Part shown: positions 1 through 6,384 of the stretch, piece by piece | Layout: every line of letters starts with the position of its first letter | Position numbering within the stretch: the first letter of the stretch is position 1 | Origin: a virus | Direction: 5' to 3' (one strand) | DNA: 30,749 nucleotides | Virus record (IMG/VR): IMGVR_UViG_3300021956_000054 | Span: 1-30,749 of that record | Notes under the pieces: generated by a model | What the model was told of the DNA's origin: nothing | Databases searched by the model: none | What the model saw: only the letters and a program-made list of their open reading frames with translations | Program-made: the position numbers and the translations under genes

Positions 1-140
1 TGTGCCCATTCTGCGTCCTTGTCCAGGAGCACCCATGGTAATTGTTTCGCGTTCTTCTGAATCCATCTGTACTAGCACAGCAGGAAATTCTGTGATAGCA
101 ATGCGATCAGGTTCAAATGGCTCTCTAGTGGCAAGAGAAA
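1..140. repeat. contig-end overlap, left copy
   Basis: Bases 1-140 repeat at 30610-30749. The first 126 bases are identical. The last 14 differ at three places (127, 133, 138). The overlap lies in frame inside one coding gene, so it marks a circular or circularly permuted genome of about 30,609 bp rather than a functional long terminal repeat. Confidence 0.9.
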
Positions 141-222
141 TGCGAGGGTAAGTGACTTGCTTTAGAGTAGCAACAATAGCTTCTGCTATTTGTTCTCTAA
201 GACTGATGTTTTGTTGGTTCAT
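1..222 (-). CDS. tail terminator-like protein, 5' part (gene crosses the window ends)
   Basis: This is the first 74 codons of a gene that continues without a frame break at 30609 when the overlapping ends are joined; the whole protein is 151 aa. The ATG at 222-220 overlaps the TGA of the connector gene (ATGA), which fixes the start. The pattern is an N-terminal helix with Ile/Val/Leu spacing, a Pro-Ala-Val strand near residues 48-51, alternating beta strands and an ending with aromatic residues. This fits tail terminator or tail-completion proteins (lambda gpU type), which cap the tail tube and join it to the head. Its place between the connector and the tail tubes supports this. Assignment is by profile resemblance and gene order only; a neck or minor tail protein is the alternative. 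Confidence 0.6.
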   Translation of the reverse strand, partial: MNQQNISLREQIAEAIVATLKQVTYPRISLATREPFEPDRIAITEFPAVLVQMDSEERETITMGAPGQGRRMGT

Positions 223-680
223 CTGCGGATTCTCAAGTAAGTATCAGGAAGTTTTTCAAAGGGTGCTATGACGCCATCTAGGTTAATGTCGTACTGCACA
301 CCTTCGCGAATCGCTAGATCCATCTCATGATCAAAGCGTTGGCGATAGTATTCCATCATTACTTGAAACTTATCCGCATCAGGAGTAAATTTTGTTAGTT
401 TAGGGCAAATGTGATAGGCCAGTGCGTGATAGACTGTGGCCTGTGTCCATTGATCTCCATTTAGACGATTAGGATCCATTATTGCCATTTGACCTACGAT
501 GGTAATATTAACTTTGAACTGCTTTGAATATTGAGGCCACCAGCGGACGGATAAGATGCGATTGACTTCAGTCTGGCTTCTAGCCAATTCAAAGTCCCAA
601 TCTAGGTTTCCGTAATCTTGTATTGTAGGTTCAACTTGGAGTAAGTCATCCAGAGTTGCATAGGTATGGTTTAATGACAT
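219..680 (-). CDS. head-tail connector (adaptor) protein
   Basis: A 153-aa, mostly helical, acidic protein. It is the first gene after the major capsid protein and stops in an ATGA overlap with the tail terminator. Size, helical content and position match the small head-tail adaptor proteins (HK97 gp6 / SPP1 gp15 class) that form a ring under the portal. A good ribosome binding site (GAAGGACAG) lies just before the ATG at 680. The length is slightly above the usual 100-120 aa of the class. The role is inferred from context and general character; no catalytic motif is expected or seen. Confidence 0.6.
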   Translation of the reverse strand: MSLNHTYATLDDLLQVEPTIQDYGNLDWDFELARSQTEVNRILSVRWWPQYSKQFKVNITIVGQMAIMDPNRLNGDQWTQATVYHALAYHICPKLTKFTPDADKFQVMMEYYRQRFDHEMDLAIREGVQYDINLDGVIAPFEKLPDTYLRIRR

Positions 681-723
681 CGTCTGTCCTTCAGAGATTT
701 GCTGGCAAGTCCTTCTTGCTCAT

Positions 724-732
724 GTATTTAGT
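724..732 (-). promoter_or_regulatory. intergenic motif CTAAATACA, copy 1
   Basis: One of six intergenic copies of TAAATAC on the coding strand. It lies in the gap after the capsid terminator and about 40 bases before the connector start at 680. It resembles the -10 element of T4-type late promoters (TATAAATA). Promoter function is inference. Confidence 0.35.
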
Positions 733-755
733 TGAATTCGGATTTTAGCCGTGGA

Positions 756-783
756 AAACCCCGAATATTTCTACCCGGGGTTT
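756..783 (-). terminator. hairpin terminator after the major capsid gene
   Basis: A perfect 8-bp inverted repeat (AAACCCCG / CGGGGTTT) with a 12-base loop follows the capsid stop codon. Read on the coding strand, the stem ends in TTTTCC, a short U tract, so termination may be partial. On the opposite strand the same stem is followed by CTTTTTTT, a better terminator, which could block antisense transcription. Partial termination here would raise capsid transcript relative to tail transcript. Confidence 0.6.
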
Positions 784-846
784 CTTTTTTTAGCAATTTG
801 GAGAATTGTTAATGCCATCTTTTACAATGACATAACTATTTACCTA

Positions 847-1713
847 TTACAGAATTGTATCAGCAAGAATCTTCACGCCGAATGTTGGTTGTAGAACAGA
901 TGCACCAGCAACTGCTTTCAATACAACATCAGTTGCACGGTTAGCAGGTAGATACAATGTGTTCATTTCAACTGAACCACGCATTGCATGACCAATAGCA
1001 CCTGGAACGAACACGCCTGCGTTGGCATCATCATTACCATCAACTGGGATCAATGCAGATTCGAAGATTTGAATACCAGCTAATGAGCCGATATAGAAAC
1101 CACTTAGAACGCCTTCGCCAACATTGCTTAATGCTGGGTAAGAAGCAGCAGCACCACTGTAAGTGATAACTTTGCTTAGAGCATCTTTAACTGCATAGGC
1201 CTGTCCTGGATGAACAACAGCATAGAAAGGACCAGTTAACTTACGGCTGCGTAGAGTAGCTGCTGCTTTCAATAGTAAAGAAACAGTTAGTTCGTTACCA
1301 GCTGTGCCTAGGTCTGTAGTGAAGTCACTGAAAGTTGTGAACACTTGTGTGTCCATTGATTCAGCGATAGCACGACCTGATTGGTCACCAATTTGTGCGA
1401 ATACATTGCTGTAAGCACTGTCGCGTAATTGGTCAGTTACTTGATGGTAAACAACATGTTCTTTCAAAGTGATTGTGGCACTTGTGGTGTTAGTTGTTTT
1501 TGCAGTTGCGGCTGCTTCATCAGCAATCAACTGAGCACTGATGCTTGACCAGATTGGAACTTGTAGGTTCAAACCAGTGTTCATTGGTGCGTCAAAGACT
1601 GTTACTAGTTGACGAGCGATTGACTGCTCGTAGGCTGCGAACTGAGCTGCTGTAACAAGGTTTGCATACAGTTCGTTGTTGATATTGGTATTGTTATTTG
1701 ATGGATATGACAT
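847..1713 (-). CDS. major capsid protein
   Basis: A 288-aa protein directly downstream of a scaffold-like gene and upstream of the connector, the standard place for the HK97-fold shell protein. It is rich in Ala, Thr and Val. The N-terminal arm is Asn-rich (residues 5-13), and a stretch around residues 155-170 (LRSRKLTG..YAVVHPGQ) resembles the P-domain segments of many phage shell proteins. The start at 1713 is preceded by an AAGGAAA-type ribosome binding site, and a terminator hairpin follows. No N-terminal protease domain is visible and no head protease gene was recognised, so maturation may not involve a phage protease. The role rests on position, size and composition. Confidence 0.85.
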   Translation of the reverse strand: MSYPSNNNTNINNELYANLVTAAQFAAYEQSIARQLVTVFDAPMNTGLNLQVPIWSSISAQLIADEAAATAKTTNTTSATITLKEHVVYHQVTDQLRDSAYSNVFAQIGDQSGRAIAESMDTQVFTTFSDFTTDLGTAGNELTVSLLLKAAATLRSRKLTGPFYAVVHPGQAYAVKDALSKVITYSGAAASYPALSNVGEGVLSGFYIGSLAGIQIFESALIPVDGNDDANAGVFVPGAIGHAMRGSVEMNTLYLPANRATDVVLKAVAGASVLQPTFGVKILADTIL

Positions 1714-1731
1714 CTCTATTTTCCTTTAAAA

Positions 1732-2418
1732 TTATCTACCTTGTTGTGCCTTCCAATCCGCGTAGATCCTGCGATCGCCTGGCTTGGACATGTCTAACTT
1801 GGTAATATCTATTTTAGAGCTTGCTGAACTAGATCCCATTCCATTTTTTGTTTGAGTAGTACTTGGACCAGCGGCAACAAAGTGCGGGTTTGCATCTAGG
1901 AATGATTTCACTAGATCTTCTACACCCATTGGTTCTCCGTTATCTTTATATCGGGTTGTTCCATTGGTATCGACTACTTCTACCTCACCATCGCTGGTTA
2001 GTTTAATGCTGTTTCTCAACAAGGATTTAACTTGTTCAGGTGCAACGGCACGGTATTTGGCCGCTGTCTCTAGCAAAGGACTATCTACACGATATTGAGC
2101 AATGATTTGATCTCGTCTTGCAATCTCTGCGTCTTTTTTAGAAGCTAACTCTTTAAGAATATTTTCAAATTCGCCTTTGCCTGTTTGCTCTTCAAATCTT
2201 TTGGATTCGAACTGTTCCTTTAGTGCTCTAAGTTCTTCAGGGCTACCAAGTTCTGCATAGGCTTTGACTGCTTTGCGTTCAACGGCTGCACGGGTTTTAG
2301 CCATTGCATCGTCAAATTCTTTTTGTGAGTAAAACTTCTCTTGTGCCTGTCCTTCGCCATCTTGTGATGTGCCAGCGTCAGTTGCTGGTTGTTTGCTTGC
2401 CAATGTGTTTAAGTCCAT
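1732..2418 (-). CDS. capsid scaffold protein
   Basis: A 228-aa, strongly charged, mostly helical protein. It opens with a disordered Gln/Gly/Ser segment (residues 8-25), continues with a long coiled-coil-like region (about 33-108, rich in Glu, Lys and Ala) and ends with a Ser-rich linker and a basic tail. This is the usual build of scaffolding proteins, which fill the procapsid and leave before DNA packaging. It lies 18 bases before the capsid gene. An AGGAGG ribosome binding site precedes the ATG at 2418, one of the best in the window and consistent with high expression. Confidence 0.8.
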   Translation of the reverse strand: MDLNTLASKQPATDAGTSQDGEGQAQEKFYSQKEFDDAMAKTRAAVERKAVKAYAELGSPEELRALKEQFESKRFEEQTGKGEFENILKELASKKDAEIARRDQIIAQYRVDSPLLETAAKYRAVAPEQVKSLLRNSIKLTSDGEVEVVDTNGTTRYKDNGEPMGVEDLVKSFLDANPHFVAAGPSTTQTKNGMGSSSASSKIDITKLDMSKPGDRRIYADWKAQQGR

Positions 2419-2450
2419 TGTTGACTCTGCCTCCTAATGAGTTGTGTGCT

Positions 2451-2459
2451 GTATTTATA
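2451..2459 (-). promoter_or_regulatory. intergenic motif TATAAATAC, copy 2
   Basis: This copy is identical over nine bases to the one at the main promoter (18414-18422). It lies 33 bases before the scaffold start and so could drive scaffold and capsid expression. It matches the T4-type late -10 consensus TATAAATA. Function is inferred. Confidence 0.4.
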
Positions 2460-2462
2460 TGG

Positions 2463-2504
2463 TTAATACTTTTTTGGTGGTTTTACTGGTTTTTTCTTTT
2501 TCAT
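2463..2504 (-). CDS. possible 13-aa lysine/proline-rich peptide
   Basis: The reading frame from the ATG at 2504 encodes MKKKKPVKPPKKY and stops at 2463. It starts two bases after the stop of the 58-aa basic protein upstream, in keeping with the tight packing elsewhere. Six of 13 codons are AAA or AAG, and no clear ribosome binding site precedes it, so an A-rich chance frame is a real possibility. If made, it would be a very basic peptide beside the DNA-containing head genes. Confidence 0.2.
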   Translation of the reverse strand: MKKKKPVKPPKKY

Positions 2505-2505
2505 T

Positions 2506-2682
2506 TTATTTGTGTCCATGTTTAGATCCGGTGTGAGTCTTTGACCCCGTATAGCCATTAGCGTACATAGCCTTCATCTGCTTGATTGCACCTGCACGGG
2601 TAGGATATACATGTCCATGCGGTCCAAATTTATAACCCGGTTTCTTGCTGGGTCCCGGCATTGTTGTTTTCATTATTGGCAT
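2506..2682 (-). CDS. small basic protein of the head module
   Basis: A 58-aa protein, Gly/Lys/His-rich, with a central segment GPHGHVYPTRAGAIKQMKAM and repeated Gly-Ser-Lys-His near the end. The ATG at 2682 is chosen because CAAGGAGC sits seven bases before it; an upstream ATG at 2733 lacks a site and would overlap the previous gene more. The 5' end still overlaps the 62-aa gene by 53 bases in another frame. The function is not recognised. The high positive charge and the place between portal and scaffold suggest a nucleic-acid-binding or minor head protein, as inference only. Confidence 0.6.
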   Translation of the reverse strand: MPIMKTTMPGPSKKPGYKFGPHGHVYPTRAGAIKQMKAMYANGYTGSKTHTGSKHGHK

Positions 2683-2818
2683 TTGATTGCTCCTTGTTTT
2701 TCTTTCCAAAGATTCTGTCCCAGTTTTCTGCAAATTGATCTTTGTTTTCTACATCACGCTGGACATAGACTAATTCGCTCCATTTAATTTCACTGGAAGT
2801 TGTACGAATATCTCTCAT
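2630..2818 (-). CDS. hypothetical 62-aa protein
   Basis: It starts two bases after the Dps-like gene stops and overlaps the start of the next small basic gene. The N-terminal half is mixed alpha/beta; the C-terminal third (from about residue 40) is a disordered Asn/Glu/Gln-rich tail. No family is recognised. Tight packing and codon usage like its neighbours support a real gene. Confidence 0.55.
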   Translation of the reverse strand: MRDIRTTSSEIKWSELVYVQRDVENKDQFAENWDRIFGKKNKEQSNANNENNNAGTQQETGL

Positions 2819-2819
2819 A

Positions 2820-3317
2820 TTACATCTTTATTGGTTGAGTTTCTGGTTCGCCTATCTTGTCTTCAAAGGCCTGTTCTTCTGGACTTTCCATGCTAGCACC
2901 TATCATCCAGCATAGTTTTTCTATGGTTTGTAGATAATCAGCTAGAATATTTTGTAAGCCATAGCAGCGTTCTTTCTGGCACATATCAAATGCATCAGCT
3001 GCTGCCATTTTAATTGTTTCTAGGTCAGCATAAAGAATATTAACCATGTCTGATTCATCAGGAACCATCTTTTCATCTTTGACCTGACTTAGTTGTTGTA
3101 TGCGAGGTAAACTAAAAGGCACAACTTCTTTGAGTGTACGGATACCTTCAGCAATGGTATCAATATTTTCTTGTAGTTCTGTGTAGACTTTTTCAAACAA
3201 TTGATGCCACATAAAGAATTCGCAGTCTACTACATTGACATGGAAACCATGTGCTTTAGTATAGGCAGTAAAATTGTTGGCCCATACCACTTTCATTTGA
3301 TCTGATAATTTACTCAT
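2820..3317 (-). CDS. Dps-like ferritin-fold protein
   Basis: A 165-aa helical protein, the usual length of Dps (DNA-binding protein from starved cells). Residues H26, H38, E42, D53 and E57 reproduce the ferroxidase-site spacing of Dps (H-x11-H-x3-D/E-x10-D-x3-E), with Glu in place of the usual Asp at the third position. The motif D-T-I-A-E-G-I-R (53-60) matches the Dps D-x-x-A-E-R segment, and the C-terminal helix ends in WMIGASME, as Dps helices end in WFIE-type motifs. Dps proteins form 12-subunit shells that oxidise and store iron and shield DNA. The gene sits between portal and scaffold, so it may be carried in or on the head, or protect DNA during infection. The fold assignment comes from reading the motifs; role and activity are inferred. 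Confidence 0.75.
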   Translation of the reverse strand: MSKLSDQMKVVWANNFTAYTKAHGFHVNVVDCEFFMWHQLFEKVYTELQENIDTIAEGIRTLKEVVPFSLPRIQQLSQVKDEKMVPDESDMVNILYADLETIKMAAADAFDMCQKERCYGLQNILADYLQTIEKLCWMIGASMESPEEQAFEDKIGEPETQPIKM

Positions 3318-3318
3318 T

Positions 3319-4761
3319 TTATTGTCCTTGTTGTGTTATACCTTGTTCTGCTTGTTGTACTTCATTAGGAGTACCAACAGGCACTGGAGTAGGTGTTTGA
3401 TATTGCATTGGGTCAGTTAGATATTGTTCTAATTTTTCTTGTCCTAGAACAGTTTCCATAATCTCATAATCAAGCATACGCTGGAATTCTGGATCAGTGA
3501 CAGTGCTACGAGCATTGATAAGAACATCACTGTCATTACGCTTGTCTTGTAAGTGGAAACTATCTGGATAATTGATTTCACCATCCCAAACCTTACCTTG
3601 ATAAGCTGCAAAGAAATACCAAATATTATCTTCACATAGCTCTAGGTTATCTGCTTTGTCACTTAGGCGTGCATTTAGCATTTGGAATTCTGTTTCCATG
3701 GCCACACCACTTAGGGTATGTGTTGATAATGCACGAGCTGAACCTAGGTTAGCCATGCGGTCAATGGCTTCAACTCTATTCTTGATTGATTCATAGATAG
3801 CTGAAACATTTTGTCCACTAGGTTGTAATAGATATGGCTTCAAACCAGGATCAAGTGTGTCAGGTATTTGCACAATAGCACCGGCACCAGCAACTGCTTC
3901 TGTATCTGATGTCTTAACAAGGCTTGGGTGGCCACTGATGCGAATTGTCTGTTCTATTTCGCTGTATTCATTGTAGATAGCTCGCTGCACATCTGCAATG
4001 TCATCTATTTCACTAACACCAATACCACGCTTGGCGGATCTTTGACTGTAGCAAATAGTTACAGGAATATAACCTAGACCATTAACTTCTTCAATTTGAC
4101 TGGTAATCATTTGATCTTCTTTGTTGACCACACTAGTAACAATGCGATCTTTGTGCCATTCTTTAACAGTAAAAATATGACTGCGATCACTGTCTTCCAT
4201 GTATTTGAAATAGGTTAACTCATAATTGCCTGCTGGCATGCGTGTCCATTCCCAATCTAGAGCTGCCAATGGTGTTATCATACCAATGTAAGGTCTAGCA
4301 CCAATGCTCATTTCATCTGCTAGAGTTGCTGCACCTGTATTTGGCTTGACTAAGATTACCCATACATGACCAAAGACACCTGAGTAAATTGACACATCCT
4401 TCATAAAGCTATCAAAGCTCTGACCTTCAAAGTTTGCATCATCTAGGAAGTCTTGCAGTACAGGATCTCCTTCAAGGCTGGCAAAGTCTCTGTTAGGTGG
4501 ATTTCTAAACAAGAAAGCATTGTAAACTGAAAGCACACCTTTGGCATGGTTATCTAATGGAGTTGTCCACATACGAGTAATGTAGTCCATTTCGCTTTCA
4601 TTGGCATAGCGTGTTAGATATTGCCCTTGGCGATAAATTTCACCACCCATAAATGAGTTTAGGAGGAATCTCCAACGAGCATTTAAATTTTGATATTGTT
4701 CGTGAGTACCTAACAAGGCTTCATATTGCTTGCTGGCCCCTACTCCTGTATTACTTGGCAT
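3319..4761 (-). CDS. portal protein
   Basis: A 480-aa protein overlapping the end of the terminase large-subunit gene by 11 bases. Portal proteins form the 12-fold ring at one capsid vertex through which DNA is packaged and leaves. Supporting features are an N-terminal region rich in aromatic and Arg residues (YQNLNARWRFLLNSF, residues 23-37), a central mixed region, a long helical stem with repeated Ala/Leu/Asn near residues 330-380, and a Pro/Gln/Thr-rich disordered C-terminus. Length and order (terL, portal, scaffold, capsid) are typical. The pattern resembles portals of the DUF4055/SPP1 kind, but the subfamily is not certain. Confidence 0.85.
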   Translation of the reverse strand: MPSNTGVGASKQYEALLGTHEQYQNLNARWRFLLNSFMGGEIYRQGQYLTRYANESEMDYITRMWTTPLDNHAKGVLSVYNAFLFRNPPNRDFASLEGDPVLQDFLDDANFEGQSFDSFMKDVSIYSGVFGHVWVILVKPNTGAATLADEMSIGARPYIGMITPLAALDWEWTRMPAGNYELTYFKYMEDSDRSHIFTVKEWHKDRIVTSVVNKEDQMITSQIEEVNGLGYIPVTICYSQRSAKRGIGVSEIDDIADVQRAIYNEYSEIEQTIRISGHPSLVKTSDTEAVAGAGAIVQIPDTLDPGLKPYLLQPSGQNVSAIYESIKNRVEAIDRMANLGSARALSTHTLSGVAMETEFQMLNARLSDKADNLELCEDNIWYFFAAYQGKVWDGEINYPDSFHLQDKRNDSDVLINARSTVTDPEFQRMLDYEIMETVLGQEKLEQYLTDPMQYQTPTPVPVGTPNEVQQAEQGITQQGQ

Positions 4762-6043
4762 GTATATTATTCCTTAAATTATAATTCATTGTAGGTGATG
4801 CACCCTGTACTTGATGTCCCCAGGTTTTAGGCTGCGGCATGTTACCAGTGTCTCGTTTGATAGGGAAAAGGTAATCAACCATGTAGCCCAAGGCGTCCAT
4901 CATGTGATCATAACCACTTTCTTTGTCAGGTTGCACAGTGCCTTCCTTGTAGGTATGTCTCTCCAGACCTTCAATAGTGTATTTACACGATGGTAAAAGA
5001 AATAGGTGTTTAACACCGGTAGAATCACACAATCTAGAGTTGACTGCATTGATCCTATCTCTAACTGGAGTATGGCTGTGCGGCACCTTGACTACGAAGC
5101 CCGCATTTTGGAGGATGGTGACATCAGTAGCACCGCCTGCTGAGGTTTTTCGTTGGCGTGCTGCTGGGTCAGGGAATGCCCAGATTTTACTTTTGGGGTA
5201 TCTCGCCTTGATTTCATCCACCGCTTCTTGGGTGTTAGCAGAAAACATTCTAATTTCGTCGATGACACAGAGAGTATCTCCTTTTCTTACAGCAATTACC
5301 ACTGACATTGGGTCTATGTTAAAGTCCCAGCCAGTGTATAATATTGATAAATCTGTATCTGCAGGCTTGCCTTGTATGACATTTTCTTTGCGGTCAAAGG
5401 CGTAATAAATTCTACCTGCATAGGTTTCAAATGTTGCCATAAACTCCTGACGAAATGTTCTTTCATCAAGGTCTTGGCGTGCTGCATCTATTTCAGCCTG
5501 TGGTACATTGCCACCATCAATGGTTGTATAGGTAAAACTTGACCAACTGTCTGGACTTTCAAGAGGCATTTGATACAAATCATGAGCCCAGTTTGCCACA
5601 CCCTTAGGTGTGCCAATAAAAAGAGCACCACCTTGTTTGTCTGCCAAGGTTGGACGCAGAACTTCGTACCATGCTTCTGGATCTATATCTGCGAACTCGT
5701 CCATAACCATAAAATCAAGGCCAACGCCACGAAGACTGTCTGCATTGTCAGCTCCTTTTAGACTTATTATTGAGCCATTCTTTAAGATAACTGTTAGTTC
5801 AGCTTCATTGATCTTGGCCACCCACTTCTGATCCTGCAGTTTGTGCTTGAGTTTACGCCACACAATCTGCTTGGCCTGGCGGTAAGTAGGTGCAATGTAC
5901 CAAACTTCTTTGTCAGGCATGCGAGCGTGATAGCACAATTCGCGAATGGCAAGGTGTGTCTTACCCCATCGGCGACCAGCAATCACTACCTTAAAGCGGT
6001 GACTGTCTTTGACAACCTCATCCTGACACCAACTTAAGGGCAT
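4751..6043 (-). CDS. terL: terminase large subunit
   Basis: A 430-aa packaging motor with both expected domains. The ATPase has a Walker A loop AGRRWGKT (22-29), a Walker B FMVMDE (111-116) with catalytic E116, and a coupling motif GTPKG (144-148). The C-terminal RNase H-like nuclease shows acidic residues D240, D244, E263, D292 and the D379/D383 region, fitting a metal-binding site that cuts concatemers. The enzyme drives DNA through the portal into the procapsid. The start at 6043 overlaps the previous stop as TAATG, and the end overlaps the portal start. The small subunit candidate lies more than 10 kb upstream, which is unusual. Confidence 0.97.
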   Translation of the reverse strand: MPLSWCQDEVVKDSHRFKVVIAGRRWGKTHLAIRELCYHARMPDKEVWYIAPTYRQAKQIVWRKLKHKLQDQKWVAKINEAELTVILKNGSIISLKGADNADSLRGVGLDFMVMDEFADIDPEAWYEVLRPTLADKQGGALFIGTPKGVANWAHDLYQMPLESPDSWSSFTYTTIDGGNVPQAEIDAARQDLDERTFRQEFMATFETYAGRIYYAFDRKENVIQGKPADTDLSILYTGWDFNIDPMSVVIAVRKGDTLCVIDEIRMFSANTQEAVDEIKARYPKSKIWAFPDPAARQRKTSAGGATDVTILQNAGFVVKVPHSHTPVRDRINAVNSRLCDSTGVKHLFLLPSCKYTIEGLERHTYKEGTVQPDKESGYDHMMDALGYMVDYLFPIKRDTGNMPQPKTWGHQVQGASPTMNYNLRNNIHAK

Positions 6044-6381
6044 TAGGCTGAACGCTCTTCTATCTTGACTCTAAAACTTCTGCGATCTTGTAGGCCACTT
6101 GATGTGGTTATTGCTGCTGTTACAGTATAGATCTTACCTACTTGCCCACCGCTGAGTTCAACATAGGTAATATAACCGCTTTGAATACCGCTGTCTTCTT
6201 CTACAACAGGTGCAGGATCATTGGCACGAGCTTGAACTGAATAGCTGACCGCTGTGATTGTGTCACCTTCAGGTAGCCATTGGCTCCAATCCATTGAATA
6301 AATCAACTGTGCTAGGTTATCCTTAGGAATCCAAACGCCTGTGTTGTCTTTTTGGTATCCTGATCTTGTTAATGTTGTCAT
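6043..6381 (-). CDS. fibre-tail adaptor-like, Ig-fold protein
   Basis: A 112-aa protein. It opens with a short Trp-containing motif (DWSQWLPEGDTI, 31-42) and continues with beta strands including SGGQVGKIYTVTAAITTSSG (77-96) and a D-R-R-S-F ending. This is the layout of small phage proteins named fibre-tail adaptors, which carry an Ig-like domain recognising Gly/Thr strands. It sits between the 1336-aa fibre and terL and is joined to terL by TAATG. Assignment is by resemblance; it could also be a small head decoration protein. Confidence 0.6.
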   Translation of the reverse strand: MTTLTRSGYQKDNTGVWIPKDNLAQLIYSMDWSQWLPEGDTITAVSYSVQARANDPAPVVEEDSGIQSGYITYVELSGGQVGKIYTVTAAITTSSGLQDRRSFRVKIEERSA

Positions 6382-6384
6382 TTG

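Noticed and set aside
1-140. Functional direct terminal repeat as in T7-type phages
   Set aside because: The overlap is in frame inside one gene, which reads through perfectly when joined, and it is not exact at its inner edge; an assembly overlap of a circular or permuted genome explains it.
691-723. 10-aa frame starting ATGAGCAAGAAGG in the gap before the connector gene
   Set aside because: Too short to support; its only ribosome binding site candidate is shared with the recurrent motif region, and the gap is better explained by control elements.
4811-5405. Open frames on the plus strand opposite terL (and similar ones at 6950-7174, 12442-12831, 14959-15519, 26844-27194)
   Set aside because: They lie wholly opposite well-supported minus-strand genes, lack ribosome binding sites and show no family features.
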